Positions 25,287 through 36,865 of a DNA stretch of 39,944 nucleotides are shown piece by piece. The notes below the pieces were generated by a model that saw only the letters and a list, made by a program, of their open reading frames with translations, had not been told where the DNA came from and searched no databases. Origin of the DNA: Paucilactobacillus wasatchensis (lineage in GTDB: Bacteria > Bacillota > Bacilli > Lactobacillales > Lactobacillaceae); contig NZ_AWTT01000014.1 in assembly GCF_000876205.1 (NCBI RefSeq), positions 1 to 39,944 on the forward strand, read 5' to 3'. Numbering within the stretch: position 1 is the first letter of the stretch; each line of letters opens with the position of its first letter. The position numbers were made by a program, and so were the translations under genes.

Positions 25287-25319
25287 TTTTTAACGAAGGT
25301 AAATATAAAGATTCCACTA

Positions 25320-25378
25320 AATAAAACCTCAAGATCGTTAGATTGAATGTTAAAATCGCGAATCGTTGGGGTTTTATT
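25320..25378 (+). terminator. Long stem after frr, candidate terminator
   Basis: A 13-bp stem, AATAAAACCTCAA (25320-25332) with TTGGGGTTTTATT (25366-25378), one G-T pair and a 33-nt loop. The 3' arm is T-rich but no strong T run follows, so termination may be weak. Confidence 0.5.
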
Positions 25379-25430
25379 TATGAGTCATGGGCGGTTGACT
25401 TGAATGCCACTAGTTTCATGGGCGTATTTT

Positions 25431-25439
25431 TGCTAGAAT
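25431..25439 (+). promoter_or_regulatory. Extended -10 promoter of uppS
   Basis: TGC followed by TAGAAT (25434-25439), about 40 bp before the uppS start codon; the -35 is not clear. Confidence 0.5.
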
Positions 25440-25479
25440 ATGGTGTATTCGTTTTTTATTTTTTCGTGGAGGCAAATAA

Positions 25480-26256
25480 TTGTTCGCTAAATTCAAAAAA
25501 AATCAGGGTGATGATTCTGCCAAACAACCTATTATTGATCGCAACAAGATTCCGGCTCATATCGCTATTATTATGGATGGTAATGGGCGCTGGGCAAATC
25601 AACGACATTTACCACGTGTTGCGGGTCATAAAGAAGGCATGCAGACGGTCAAAAAAATTGCAATTGCTGCAAGTCAATTAGGGGTCAAAGTGCTGTCGTT
25701 GTACGCTTTTTCAACGGAGAATTGGAAACGACCAGCCGATGAAGTAAACTATCTAATGCAATTACCAGTCCGCTTCTTTCAAACATTTGTGCCGGATCTA
25801 ATTAAGCATAATGTTCGAGTTAGTGTGATGGGTGATATTACTAAACTTCCAGTTGCAACCCAAAAAGCGGTTAATGATGCCATTAAGGATACTAGTGAGT
25901 GCAATGGTATGGTTTTAAACTTTGCACTTAACTATGGTGGTCGGGCAGAAATTGTGGAGGCAATTCAGCAATTGGCACAATTAGTTAAGGATGAACAACT
26001 AAAAATTAGCCAGATTGATGAATCAACAGTTGCCGAACATTTGATGACCAACCAACTTGGCGAGTTCGAGGACCCTGAGCTGATCATTCGGACAAGTGGC
26101 GAACAGAGAATTAGTAACTTTATGTTGTGGCAACTTGCATATAGTGAGTTTGTGTTCGTTTCAGAACATTGGCCAGATTTTAATCAGCAGTCGTTAGAAA
26201 ATGCGATTATTGAGTACCAGGGACGGCATCGCAGGTTTGGTGGTTTACAAAATTAA
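25480..26256 (+). CDS. uppS: Undecaprenyl diphosphate synthase (di-trans,poly-cis)
   Basis: Adds isoprene units to farnesyl diphosphate to make the C55 carrier lipid for peptidoglycan and other wall polymers. The 258-residue protein has the diagnostic IIMDGNGRWAN with catalytic Asp33, LSLYAFSTENWKRP, and the C-terminal DPELIIRTSGEQRISNFM with the substrate Arg residues. The TTG start follows GGAGG by 7 nt. The next gene, cdsA, starts 24 nt downstream, the conserved order of Firmicutes. Its isoprenoid precursors come from the mevalonate pathway (mvaS, 14087). Confidence 0.97.
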   Translation: MFAKFKKNQGDDSAKQPIIDRNKIPAHIAIIMDGNGRWANQRHLPRVAGHKEGMQTVKKIAIAASQLGVKVLSLYAFSTENWKRPADEVNYLMQLPVRFFQTFVPDLIKHNVRVSVMGDITKLPVATQKAVNDAIKDTSECNGMVLNFALNYGGRAEIVEAIQQLAQLVKDEQLKISQIDESTVAEHLMTNQLGEFEDPELIIRTSGEQRISNFMLWQLAYSEFVFVSEHWPDFNQQSLENAIIEYQGRHRRFGGLQN

Positions 26257-26280
26257 ATTGGAAATGAGTGGGGACAAACA

Positions 26281-27066
26281 ATGAAACAACGTGTCATTAC
26301 AGCGGTAGTTGCGCTAATAATTTTTATCCCGCTAATTGTCTATGGCGGTTTGCCACTAACAATTGCGGCACTAGTATTAGGTCTAATTGCAATTAATGAA
26401 ATTTTGATTATGAAAAAAATGTTGTTAGTATCTTTTGAGGCCATTGTTAGTAATTTGGGTTTGATCTTAATGGTACTACCAGATAATTGGCTAAATTTTT
26501 TGCCTGACGGTCTAAATCGATTATTTTTATTTTATATTTTGGTTGTGCTAGTATTGCTTCACACCGTGGTTCAAAAAACACGGTTTTCGTTTGATGATGC
26601 TGGTGTATTAACGTTGGCAATGCTTTATATTGGCACTGGGTTTCACTATTTTGTGACAGCCAGAGCGGACGGTTTAACCACTTTATTGTATGCAATGCTG
26701 ATTGTGTGGTTGACTGATAGCGGTGCGTACATGCTTGGCAAGCGGTTTGGCAAGCATAAACTGGCACCAAAGGTTAGTCCAAACAAAACATGGGAAGGCT
26801 CCATTGGTGGTACAGTTGCAGCAACAATAATTTTGGCGATCTATCTGTGGTTCTTCCCAGTTGGTTATAGCTGGGTTGTCATGATTGGCTTAACTTTGAT
26901 TTTATCAATTGTAGGTCAGTTTGGTGATTTGGTTGAATCCGCACTGAAACGATTTTATGGTGTCAAAGATTCAGGGAAAATACTACCGGGTCATGGTGGT
27001 ATTTTGGATCGATTTGACAGTATGTTGCTAGTTATGCCAATGCTTCATTTATTAGGCATAGTCTAA
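26281..27066 (+). CDS. cdsA: Phosphatidate cytidylyltransferase (CDP-diacylglycerol synthase)
   Basis: Converts phosphatidic acid and CTP to CDP-diacylglycerol, precursor of phosphatidylglycerol and cardiolipin. The 261-residue protein has about eight membrane helices and the C-terminal family signature KDSGKILPGHGGILDRFDS, with the conserved acidic residues that bind Mg2+. SPNKTWEGSIGG precedes it. It lies between uppS and rseP. GAGTGGGGA is the ribosome site. PlsC (19097) makes the substrate. Confidence 0.97.
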   Translation: MKQRVITAVVALIIFIPLIVYGGLPLTIAALVLGLIAINEILIMKKMLLVSFEAIVSNLGLILMVLPDNWLNFLPDGLNRLFLFYILVVLVLLHTVVQKTRFSFDDAGVLTLAMLYIGTGFHYFVTARADGLTTLLYAMLIVWLTDSGAYMLGKRFGKHKLAPKVSPNKTWEGSIGGTVAATIILAIYLWFFPVGYSWVVMIGLTLILSIVGQFGDLVESALKRFYGVKDSGKILPGHGGILDRFDSMLLVMPMLHLLGIV

Positions 27067-27090
27067 CTAAGTGAAGAAGAAGGGATTCCT

Positions 27091-28365
27091 TTGATAGTAA
27101 CAATTATTGCATTTATTATTGTGTTCGGTGTGTTGGTATTAGTCCATGAGTTTGGCCATTATTACTTTGCCAAACGTTCAGGTATTTTAGTGCGCGAATT
27201 TTCAATTGGAATGGGACCAAAGGTGTGGTGGCACCGAAAAAACGGGACCACCTACACCGTCCGAATCTTACCGCTTGGTGGTTATGTTCGCATGGCGGGG
27301 GCCCAAGATGACGACGATGATGTTCTTAAACCTGGGACTCCTGTTAGCTTACAATTGGATGACCAGCAGCAAGTCAGTAGTATTAATGCCAGTAATAAGA
27401 CTGCTCTTTTTTCAGGACTGCCATTGCAAGTTGCAGCGGCTGACTTAGTTGATGAGTTGTGGATTGAAGGGTATGTCAATGGCGACGAGTCTGAATTAAA
27501 ACGATACTCCGTAAATCACGACGCTACAATTATTGAAAGTGATGGGACTGAGGTGCGAATTGCACCTCGAGATGTTCAATTTCAATCAGCTAGTTTACCA
27601 CATCGAATGATGACTAACTTTGCTGGTCCGATGAATAATTTTATATTGGCTCTAGTTGTTTTCGTCGGGTTGGGATTTGTGTTACCTGGGATTCCGAATA
27701 ATACCAATGTGATTGGTGAGGTGACACAAAAATCAGTGGCAGCCAAGGCCGGGTTAAGAGCCGGCGATGCCATTGTTAAAGTTAACCAAACTAAAACGGG
27801 TGATTGGGAAAAGTTGGGGACCACGATTTCAAATTATCCCAACAAAAAAATTACAATTACGATTGAACGAAATCAAAAACAGCAAAAAATCAAGTTAACT
27901 CCAAAAGCAGTGACACAAAGTGGAGAGAAAGTAGGCCAAATTGGCATTCAAGAAAAGCTCGTTACGAGTTTTAGTGCACGGGTTAATTATGGCTGGACCA
28001 GATTTGTCACAGTATTTACGTTGATATTTAGTGTCCTTGGTCATATGATTACTCACGGTTTTAACCTGAATGATTTTGGTGGCCCAGTTGCAATTTATGC
28101 AGGTACTTCACAAGCAACTGCGTTAGGTATCACGGGAGTGTTGAATTTCTTGGCGGTTTTGTCAATTAATCTAGGAATCGTGAATTTATTGCCAATTCCA
28201 GCATTGGATGGTGGAAAACTAGTACTCAATATTATTGAAGCAATCCGTCGTAAACCATTGCCAGAACAAACTGAGGGAATTGTGACACTGATTGGATTTG
28301 GTTTAATGATGTTACTAATGATTTTGGTAACCTGGAACGATATTCAACGATATTTTTTTAGATAA
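27091..28365 (+). CDS. rseP: Site-2 intramembrane metalloprotease RseP (Eep-like)
   Basis: Zinc protease that cleaves membrane-anchored anti-sigma factors, signal peptide remnants or pheromone precursors within the membrane. The 424-residue protein has the zinc motif HEFGH at 19-23 in the first helix, a PDZ domain at about 205-275 (KAGLRAGDAIVKVN), and the third zinc ligand in the NLLPIPALDGGKL motif near the C-terminus. An insertion of about 60 residues (72-135) precedes the PDZ domain. The TTG start has GAAGAAGAAGGG upstream. It is in the uppS-cdsA-rseP-proS operon. Its substrates are not encoded here. Confidence 0.95.
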   Translation: MIVTIIAFIIVFGVLVLVHEFGHYYFAKRSGILVREFSIGMGPKVWWHRKNGTTYTVRILPLGGYVRMAGAQDDDDDVLKPGTPVSLQLDDQQQVSSINASNKTALFSGLPLQVAAADLVDELWIEGYVNGDESELKRYSVNHDATIIESDGTEVRIAPRDVQFQSASLPHRMMTNFAGPMNNFILALVVFVGLGFVLPGIPNNTNVIGEVTQKSVAAKAGLRAGDAIVKVNQTKTGDWEKLGTTISNYPNKKITITIERNQKQQKIKLTPKAVTQSGEKVGQIGIQEKLVTSFSARVNYGWTRFVTVFTLIFSVLGHMITHGFNLNDFGGPVAIYAGTSQATALGITGVLNFLAVLSINLGIVNLLPIPALDGGKLVLNIIEAIRRKPLPEQTEGIVTLIGFGLMMLLMILVTWNDIQRYFFR

Positions 28366-30096
<1,731 letters not shown>

Positions 30097-30111
30097 GTTA
30101 ATTAAAGTGTC

Positions 30112-30169
30112 AAATGTGATGGTAAATTGTTTCGAATAATTAATCGAGCATTTAACCATCACATTTTTT
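30112..30169 (+). terminator. Terminator between proS and polC
   Basis: AAATGTGATGGT (30112-30123) pairs perfectly with ACCATCACATTT (30155-30166) and is followed by T residues to 30169. The loop is 31 nt. polC begins 20 nt later, so it must be reached by readthrough or a promoter I cannot identify. Confidence 0.8.
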
Positions 30170-30188
30170 GGTTTGAGGAGGCAGTGAG

Positions 30189-33100
30189 TTGAGCTTAAAT
30201 CAGCAAGAACTTTTTAAAAAATTGTTGGAACAAATTAGTTTTAGTGACCCAAAAAATGCAGCATTCGATAATGCTACAATTGAACAAGTAATTGTCCACC
30301 AACAATCAAAAGTATGGGAATTTCATCTGCATTTTGATCAGGTGTTGCCGTTTGAACTTTTTCAAGAATTTACTAATGCCCTTAATATAGGGTTTAATTC
30401 AATTGCACAAACGAAGATTATCATCAGCACAGGAATGGACAGTCTCGACCAACGACTAATCGCTGATTATTGGACTTATGTGGTAACTAATAGCGGAGTT
30501 AATTCTCCATTGATTAAAGAACTATGCTCCCATGGAGTGCCAAATGTCACTGATGATCGGGTTATGTTTGTGGCTGAAAATGAAATTGTTCGTGATTTCT
30601 TAGTTAATCAAGCGCTAGGTTCCATTGAAGAATTGTATCAGCAACTAGGGTTCCCTAAGTTTGCAATCCATACAATGATTGATGAAAGTGCCTCTGAGGC
30701 GCAAATTCAAGCTTTAAAAGTTGCACAAGAAAAACGGGATGCGCAGTTAGCTGCAAAGGCGGCTGCTCAAATTAAAACTGCCAGTAAACAACAAAAAACA
30801 CCTAAAATCGATGGGCCAGCTAGATTAGGTCGCAAGATTAATTCCGATGAGGCCACCAGGCGATTGGCGGATATTACAGAAGAGGAACGATCTGTCATTG
30901 TTGAGGGGTACATTTTTAATAAAGAGATCCGCACATTACGTTCCAAACGACAACTGCTAATTTTAGAAATTACAGATTATTCTTCTTCAATTACAATCAA
31001 AAAGTTTTCGCGGAATGAAGATGATGAAGCCCAATTTGCTGCTATTGAAGAGGGCAGCTGGATTAAAGTGCGGGGTCCGGTTCAAGAGGACACGTTTATG
31101 CGGGATCTAACAATTAACGCTTATGATATTAATGCCGTTTTCCATCCTGAACGACAAGATACAACTGAAGGTCAAAAACGAGTTGAATTACATTTGCATA
31201 CCACAATGAGTCAAATGGATGCTACCAATTCAATCACAGAGTTTGCAGCCCAGGCAAAAAAATGGGGCCATCAGGCCATTGCGATTACTGATCATGCCGG
31301 TGTGCAAGGATTTCCAGATGCGTTTCATGCTGCTGAAAAAAACGATCTAAAGATGATTTATGGCGTTGAAGCCAACGTTGTTGATGATGGGGTACCAATT
31401 GGATACAATTCTGCACATGTTCCACTGAAGGATAATACATACGTTATCTTTGATGTTGAAACAACCGGTTTATCAGCTATTTATGACAAGGTAATCGAAC
31501 TATCGGCCGTAAAAATGAAAAATGGCGGTGTACTAGAAGAATTTGAAGAGTTCATCGATCCAGGTTTTCATTTATCTGACACAACTACTAACTTGACCAG
31601 CATTACTGATGATATGGTGCGTGGTTCCAAAACAGAAGAAGAAGTATTCAAACTGTTTAGGGATTTTTGTGGCGACACAATCGTTGCCGGTCATAACGTA
31701 ACGTTTGATGTTGGCTTTATGAATACTGGCTATGCACGCTATGGCATGGAATCAATTAAAAATCCGATTATTGATACATTAACATTAGCACGCTTTTTAT
31801 ACCCAGAATTGAAGGGCTATCGGCTTAACACGTTAGCAAAAAAATTTGGTGTTGCCCTTGAACATCATCACCGGGCAATCTATGATGCTGAGTCGACCGG
31901 ACATTTATTACATTTATTCTTAAAGGAAGCCGAAGAGACATACCAAATCGAATTTCATGAACAGTTAAACGATCATATGAGTGATCACGGAGCGTACCGG
32001 CACGCACGCCCATTTCATGTCACAATTTTGGCTCAAACACAGGCAGGATTGAAAAATCTATTTAAATTGGTTTCATTATCTAACGTTGATTATTTTTATC
32101 GGGTACCGCGAATTCCGCGCAGTCAACTAATCAAGTACCGTCAAGGGCTGTTGTTAGGGACTGCCTGCTCGTCAGGCGAGGTTTTTACAGCGATCATGCA
32201 AAAAGGACGTGCTGAGGCGTTAGAAAAAGCTCGATTTTATGATTTTATTGAAGTGCAACCCAAAGCGGTCTACGCACCATTGATTGAAGATCAACTAATC
32301 AAAGATGATGCTAATCTTGAAGAGATTCTGATGAACATGGTTGAGATAGGTAAAGAACTTGATAAGCCGGTGGTCGCCACGGGTGATGTTCATTACATTA
32401 ACAAAGAAGATAGTATTTATCGTAAAATTTTGATTCATTCGCAAGGTGGTGCTAACCCACTTAATCGCCACCAATTGCCTGACGTTCATTTCCGCACCAC
32501 TAATGAAATGTTAGACGCCTTTGCGTTTATGGGCGAGGAAACTGCTCAAACAATTGTGGTTGAAAATTCAAATAAAATTGCCGATCAAATTGAGGTAATT
32601 CATCCGTTAAAAGATAAACTGTACACTCCAAAAATGGAAGGCGCTGAAGACGAAATCAAAAATCGTACTTTGGCTACAGCCAAGAAATGGTACGGGGATC
32701 CATTGCCAAAGCTGGTTCAACACCGGGTGGATCGTGAATTAAAAAGTATCATTGGCAACGGATTTTCCGTGATTTATTTAATTGCTCAGCGGCTAGTGGC
32801 TAAGTCGAACAAGGACGGCTATTTAGTTGGTTCTCGTGGTTCGGTTGGCTCTAGTATTGTGGCTACCCTGACTGGGATTACTGAAGTTAATCCATTACCT
32901 CCTCACTATCGTTGTCCAAATTGTCAGTACAGTCATTTTTATACCAAAGGTGAATATAGTTCTGGTTACGACTTACCTGACAAGGAATGTCCTGAATGTG
33001 GCACAATGATGATTAAAGATGGGCATAATATTCCGTTTGAAACGTTCTTAGGGTTTACCGGTAATAAAGTGCCAGATATTGATTTAAACTTTTCTGGTGA

Positions 33101-34493
33101 TTATCAACCAATTGCTCATAACTATACGAAAGTGTTATTCGGTGAAAAAAATGTTTATCGCGCGGGAACAATTGGAACTGTGGCTGATAAAACAGCCTAT
33201 GGGTACGTCAAAGCATATGAACGAGATACTGAACAACAATTTCGTAATGCTGAAATCGATCGATTATCTAAAGGGGCCACTGGAGTAAAGCGAACTACGG
33301 GACAACACCCTGCTGGAATTATTGTTGTTCCTGATTATATGGATATTTATGACTTTACACCGGTGCAATATCCAGCTGAAGACCAAAGTGCGGCCTGGCA
33401 AACAACCCATTTTGATTTTCATTCAATTCACGATAATATTTTAAAAATTGATATTTTGGGCCATGATGACCCAACGATGATCCGGATGTTACAAGATTTG
33501 ACAGGAATTGATCCACAGACCATCCCGACTGACGATCCTGGTGTCATGAGTTTATTTTCTAGCCCAGATATCTTAGGGGTCACGGAAGATCAAATTTTCT
33601 CTAAGACGGGAACGTTGGGAGTACCAGAATTTGGGACTCGCTTTGTTCGCGGAATGTTAGAAGAAACGCATCCTAGTAACTACTCCGAGTTATTACAAAT
33701 TTCTGGCCTATCTCACGGAACTGATGTGTGGTTAGGTAATGCAGAGGAATTGATCAAAAACGGTACAGCTACAATTGCCAACGTAATTGGTTGTCGGGAT
33801 AACATCATGACCGATTTAATTAATTACGGGATGGAGTCTGAAATTGCGTTTCAAATTATGGAACATGTCCGTAAGGGCCGAGGTATTCCCGATGAATGGC
33901 AAGCTAAAATGAAAGAAGCAGATGTGCCAGATTGGTACATTGACTCTTGCTTAAAAATCAAATACATGTTTCCACGAGCTCATGCCGCTGCTTATATTTT
34001 GATGGCGCTGCGCATTGCATATTTTAAAGTTTATTTTCCATTAGTATATTACTGCGCCTATTTCTCAGTTCGTGCCGATGATTTTGATATTGTGGCTATG
34101 GCACATGGCAAGGAGTCGATCAAGGCTGCAATGGAAGAAATTAATGGCAAGGGTAACGATGCTTCGGCCAAGGAAAAAGGGTTACTAACCGTTCTTGAAC
34201 TTGGCAATGAAATGTTAGAGCGTGGCTACGAATTCGAAATGGTTGATCTCGATCGCTCGGATGCTACTAATTGGATTATTGATGGCAATCGTTTGATTGC
34301 TCCGTTTAGAGCGTTACCCGGGCTGGGGTTAAACGTTGCCAAGCAAATTGTGGCGGCGCGAGAAGAAAAAGAATTCTTATCAAAAGAGGACTTGTCCAAC
34401 CGCGGTAAAGTATCAAAAACATTAATTGATTTTATGACGGTTAATCATGTGTTAGATGGCTTACCTGATGAAAACCAGCTGTCGTTATTCTAA
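30189..34493 (+). CDS. polC: DNA polymerase III alpha subunit, PolC type
   Basis: Replicative polymerase of Firmicutes with built-in proofreading, 1434 residues. Order of parts: N-terminal domain (1-230), OB fold (about 230-320), PHP domain ([11 protein letters not shown], from about 335) interrupted by the DEDDh 3'-5' exonuclease (FDVETTGL near 420), the polymerase core with a four-Cys zinc site (CPNC...CPECG, about 908-938) and active-site [15 protein letters not shown]. The helix-hairpin-helix tail ends in the clamp-binding motif QLSLF at the very C-terminus. The TTG start follows GAGGAGG with 7-nt spacing. Confidence 0.98.
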   Translation: MSLNQQELFKKLLEQISFSDPKNAAFDNATIEQVIVHQQSKVWEFHLHFDQVLPFELFQEFTNALNIGFNSIAQTKIIISTGMDSLDQRLIADYWTYVVTNSGVNSPLIKELCSHGVPNVTDDRVMFVAENEIVRDFLVNQALGSIEELYQQLGFPKFAIHTMIDESASEAQIQALKVAQEKRDAQLAAKAAAQIKTASKQQKTPKIDGPARLGRKINSDEATRRLADITEEERSVIVEGYIFNKEIRTLRSKRQLLILEITDYSSSITIKKFSRNEDDEAQFAAIEEGSWIKVRGPVQEDTFMRDLTINAYDINAVFHPERQDTTEGQKRVELHLHTTMSQMDATNSITEFAAQAKKWGHQAIAITDHAGVQGFPDAFHAAEKNDLKMIYGVEANVVDDGVPIGYNSAHVPLKDNTYVIFDVETTGLSAIYDKVIELSAVKMKNGGVLEEFEEFIDPGFHLSDTTTNLTSITDDMVRGSKTEEEVFKLFRDFCGDTIVAGHNVTFDVGFMNTGYARYGMESIKNPIIDTLTLARFLYPELKGYRLNTLAKKFGVALEHHHRAIYDAESTGHLLHLFLKEAEETYQIEFHEQLNDHMSDHGAYRHARPFHVTILAQTQAGLKNLFKLVSLSNVDYFYRVPRIPRSQLIKYRQGLLLGTACSSGEVFTAIMQKGRAEALEKARFYDFIEVQPKAVYAPLIEDQLIKDDANLEEILMNMVEIGKELDKPVVATGDVHYINKEDSIYRKILIHSQGGANPLNRHQLPDVHFRTTNEMLDAFAFMGEETAQTIVVENSNKIADQIEVIHPLKDKLYTPKMEGAEDEIKNRTLATAKKWYGDPLPKLVQHRVDRELKSIIGNGFSVIYLIAQRLVAKSNKDGYLVGSRGSVGSSIVATLTGITEVNPLPPHYRCPNCQYSHFYTKGEYSSGYDLPDKECPECGTMMIKDGHNIPFETFLGFTGNKVPDIDLNFSGDYQPIAHNYTKVLFGEKNVYRAGTIGTVADKTAYGYVKAYERDTEQQFRNAEIDRLSKGATGVKRTTGQHPAGIIVVPDYMDIYDFTPVQYPAEDQSAAWQTTHFDFHSIHDNILKIDILGHDDPTMIRMLQDLTGIDPQTIPTDDPGVMSLFSSPDILGVTEDQIFSKTGTLGVPEFGTRFVRGMLEETHPSNYSELLQISGLSHGTDVWLGNAEELIKNGTATIANVIGCRDNIMTDLINYGMESEIAFQIMEHVRKGRGIPDEWQAKMKEADVPDWYIDSCLKIKYMFPRAHAAAYILMALRIAYFKVYFPLVYYCAYFSVRADDFDIVAMAHGKESIKAAMEEINGKGNDASAKEKGLLTVLELGNEMLERGYEFEMVDLDRSDATNWIIDGNRLIAPFRALPGLGLNVAKQIVAAREEKEFLSKEDLSNRGKVSKTLIDFMTVNHVLDGLPDENQLSLF

Positions 34494-34522
34494 CCACGCA
34501 CGTTGGAGCTAGTTTGTCACAG

Positions 34523-34551
34523 TTGAAATAAAAGCGCTGATATGTTATATT
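34523..34551 (+). promoter_or_regulatory. Promoter of the rimP-nusA-infB operon
   Basis: The -35 TTGAAA (34523-34528), 17-bp spacer and -10 TATATT (34546-34551), extended by TGT directly before the -10. The predicted start is near 34558. Confidence 0.8.
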
Positions 34552-34576
34552 ATATGGGTAATTAAAACTCGTAAGT

Positions 34577-34603
34577 GAGTGAGCAGAAATGCTCGCTCTT
34601 TTT
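34577..34603 (+). terminator. Leader terminator (attenuator) of the rimP-nusA operon
   Basis: GAGTGAGC (34577-34584) pairs with GCTCGCTC (34591-34598), one G-T pair, loop AGAAAT, then T5 (34599-34603). It begins about 20 nt after the predicted transcription start and precedes rimP by 27 nt. In Bacillus, NusA controls its own operon through a leader terminator; a similar loop is plausible here. Confidence 0.8.
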
Positions 34604-34629
34604 ATTGCAAAAATGTTGGAGGTGTCGTT

Positions 34630-35103
34630 GTGAGCAGTGTGGTTGAGACTGTAACACAACTGGTTAGGCCAATTTTAATGGAGAAACAGTTCGAATTATA
34701 TGATCTGGAATTCGTTAAAGAAGGGCAAGGCTGGTATTTACGTGTTTATATTGATAAACCAGCGGGCATTACAATTGAAGAATGTGCAATGGTCAGTGAT
34801 GAATTGAGTGAAAAACTTGATGCACTCGATCCAGATCCAATACCGCAAGCGTATTTCCTGGAAGTTTCTTCTCCAGGAGCTGAACGTCCCCTTAAAAAGG
34901 ACGCGGATTATCAGCAGGCGTTAAATAAATATATTCACATTTCGTTATACCAAGCAATTGATGGCGCTAAGGTTTATGAAGGTACATTAGTGAAATTAAC
35001 TGCTAGCGAATTAACCTTGGATTATTTAGATAAAACGCGCCATAAGCAAATTGTGATCGCACGTGACAAAATTGCCAAAGCACGGTTAGCAATTAAATTT
35101 TAG
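34630..35103 (+). CDS. rimP: Ribosome maturation factor RimP
   Basis: Needed for assembly of the 30S subunit, 157 residues. The N-terminal domain has [21 protein letters not shown] and the central [12 protein letters not shown] signature; the C-terminal small beta domain follows. The GTG start at 34630 has GGAGGTG 5 nt upstream; the longer frame from 34579 would start within the leader hairpin and is rejected. It is the first gene of the rimP-nusA-rnpM-ylxQ-infB-rbfA operon. Confidence 0.95.
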   Translation: MSSVVETVTQLVRPILMEKQFELYDLEFVKEGQGWYLRVYIDKPAGITIEECAMVSDELSEKLDALDPDPIPQAYFLEVSSPGAERPLKKDADYQQALNKYIHISLYQAIDGAKVYEGTLVKLTASELTLDYLDKTRHKQIVIARDKIAKARLAIKF

Positions 35104-35121
35104 AGCAAGGAGTAAAATAAA

Positions 35122-36240
35122 ATGAACAAAGAACTAGTTGAGGCCCTTGATGCCTTAGAAAAAGAGAAAGGCATCAAAAAAGAAGTTGTTGTTGAAGCAC
35201 TGGAAGCTGCATTGGTTTCTGCCTATAAACGAAACTATGGTCAGGCACAAAATGTAGAAGTCGACTTTGATGATAAAAAAGGCAACATTAAGATCTATGC
35301 TGTCAAAAAAGTGCTCGAAGAGGTTGAAGATAAGCGGCTTGAAGTTAGTTTAAAAGAAGCCGTTAAGATTAATCGTGGTTACGAATTGGGCGATGAAATT
35401 CGGTTTGAAGTGACACCCCAAAATTTTGGCCGGATTGCCGCACAAACTGCTAAACAAGTGATTATGCAACGCGTTCGAGAAGCTGAACGTGGTGTGATAT
35501 ATGAACAGTACAGTCAGTATGAAAATGAGATCGTCACTGGCGTGGTGGAACGTCAAGATAGCCGGTTCACCTACGTTAATTTAGGCAATGTTGAAGCGGT
35601 CATGAGTAGTCAAGACCAAATGCCAAACGAAACTTACAAAATGCATGATCGCATCCAGGTGTTTGTGACTAAGGTAGAAAATAGTACCAAGGGACCACAA
35701 GTATTTGTTAGTCGTACTGCCCCTGAACTGCTGAAGCGTCTGTTTGAAAAAGAAGTGCCAGAAATCTATGATGGTGTGGTTGAAATTGTTTCCATTGCCC
35801 GTGAGGCGGGTGACCGTGCCAAAATTGCAGTTCGTTCTAATGATCCTAATATTGATGCTGTCGGCACCTGTGTTGGCCCTCGAGGCCAACGAGTTCAAGT
35901 AATTGTTAACGAATTGGGCGGCGAAAACATGGATATTGTGGAATGGGTTGATGATCCAGCTCAATATATTGCTAACGCATTGAATCCAGCAGAAGTATTA
36001 GATGTCATTTTTGATGAAGAAAATGATCGGGCTTGTACAGTGATTGTTCCTGATTACCAACTATCATTAGCAATTGGAAAGCGGGGACAAAACGCACGGC
36101 TAGCTGCACGGTTGACAAATTTCAAAATTGATATTAAACCAGAGTCAGAGATTAATGGTGACCAGTCTGATGAAACTCAAAGCGAGTTGACAGATGAAAA
36201 TGTTGACCCAGAGTCACCAGCAGATGATAGTGAAGAATAG
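35122..36240 (+). CDS. nusA: Transcription termination/antitermination factor NusA
   Basis: Binds RNA polymerase and nascent RNA and modulates pausing and termination, 372 residues. The N-terminal polymerase-binding domain (1-125), S1 domain (about 135-200, TGVVERQDSRFTYVNLG), and KH1 and KH2 domains follow; the KH regions include GTCVGPRGQRVQ and LAIGKRGQNARLAA. An acidic tail of about 30 residues ends the protein. It lacks the long C-terminal repeats of proteobacterial NusA, as is normal in Firmicutes. AGCAAGGAG precedes ATG 35122. Confidence 0.98.
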   Translation: MNKELVEALDALEKEKGIKKEVVVEALEAALVSAYKRNYGQAQNVEVDFDDKKGNIKIYAVKKVLEEVEDKRLEVSLKEAVKINRGYELGDEIRFEVTPQNFGRIAAQTAKQVIMQRVREAERGVIYEQYSQYENEIVTGVVERQDSRFTYVNLGNVEAVMSSQDQMPNETYKMHDRIQVFVTKVENSTKGPQVFVSRTAPELLKRLFEKEVPEIYDGVVEIVSIAREAGDRAKIAVRSNDPNIDAVGTCVGPRGQRVQVIVNELGGENMDIVEWVDDPAQYIANALNPAEVLDVIFDEENDRACTVIVPDYQLSLAIGKRGQNARLAARLTNFKIDIKPESEINGDQSDETQSELTDENVDPESPADDSEE

Positions 36241-36259
36241 TTAAAAGGGAGTGATCACA

Positions 36260-36556
36260 GTGAAACAACGTAAAATCCCGATGCGTAAAGATATTGTCAC
36301 CGGTGAAATGATGCCCAAAAAAGAGTTAGTGAGAGTTGTTAAAAATAAGGAAAATGAAGTTTCCCTTGACGAAACTGGGAAAAAACCAGGCCGGGGTGCT
36401 TATATTGCAGTCGATGTTGCTATTGCGAGACAAGCAAAAGAAAAACGTACATTTGACCAGGCATTTAGTGTCAAGATTGACGATCGTTTCTATGATGAAC
36501 TGATTCAATATGTCGATCATCAACAAGCCAGACGAGAACTATTTAACAATGAATAA
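36260..36556 (+). CDS. rnpM: YlxR/RnpM, RNA-binding modulator of RNase P
   Basis: A 98-residue protein of the DUF448/YlxR family. RKIPMRKDIVTGEMMPKKEL at the N-terminus and the conserved GRGAYI motif (about 45-50) are diagnostic. The Bacillus homologue has been reported to bind the RNase P RNA and reduce its activity, hence RnpM; the function here is by homology. The GTG start at 36260 is chosen, as the ATG-like earlier opening at 36251 lies within AAGGGAGTG, the ribosome site. Its stop overlaps the ylxQ start by 8 nt. Confidence 0.93.
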   Translation: MKQRKIPMRKDIVTGEMMPKKELVRVVKNKENEVSLDETGKKPGRGAYIAVDVAIARQAKEKRTFDQAFSVKIDDRFYDELIQYVDHQQARRELFNNE

Positions 36557-36851
36557 ACAAGCAATTTTAAATCTGTTGGGCATTGCCCGTCGTGCAGCTG
36601 AGTTAATTTCCGGCGAAGAAACGGTGTTAAAGGCAATTCGAAATCAGAGCGCTAAGTTGGTTTTTATTGCCCAAGATACTGGTGATGCCAGTAGTAAAAA
36701 ATTTCAAGATAAATGTCAGTTCTATCAAATCAAATATGATATGACTTTTAACAAACAGCAACTTAATCAAGCAACCGGCCAAAAGCGAACTGTTTATGCA
36801 GTGACGCAAGCGGGATTTGCACGTAAATTTAAGGAGTTGCTGAACATGTAA
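36549..36851 (+). CDS. ylxQ: YlxQ, L7Ae-family RNA-binding protein
   Basis: A 100-residue kink-turn-binding protein related to ribosomal protein L7Ae/L30e. [19 protein letters not shown] at the N-terminus and [16 protein letters not shown] mid-protein are the recognisable family segments. Its target RNA in Lactobacillaceae is unknown. ATG 36549 overlaps the end of rnpM, so translation is coupled. infB follows after 14 nt. Confidence 0.93.
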   Translation: MNKQAILNLLGIARRAAELISGEETVLKAIRNQSAKLVFIAQDTGDASSKKFQDKCQFYQIKYDMTFNKQQLNQATGQKRTVYAVTQAGFARKFKELLNM

Positions 36852-36865
36852 AGGAGCGTGAAGAT

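Noticed and set aside
25343-25681. 112-residue plus-strand frame before and within uppS
   Set aside because: It overlaps the start of uppS in another frame and matches no family; the uppS TTG start has a clear ribosome site.
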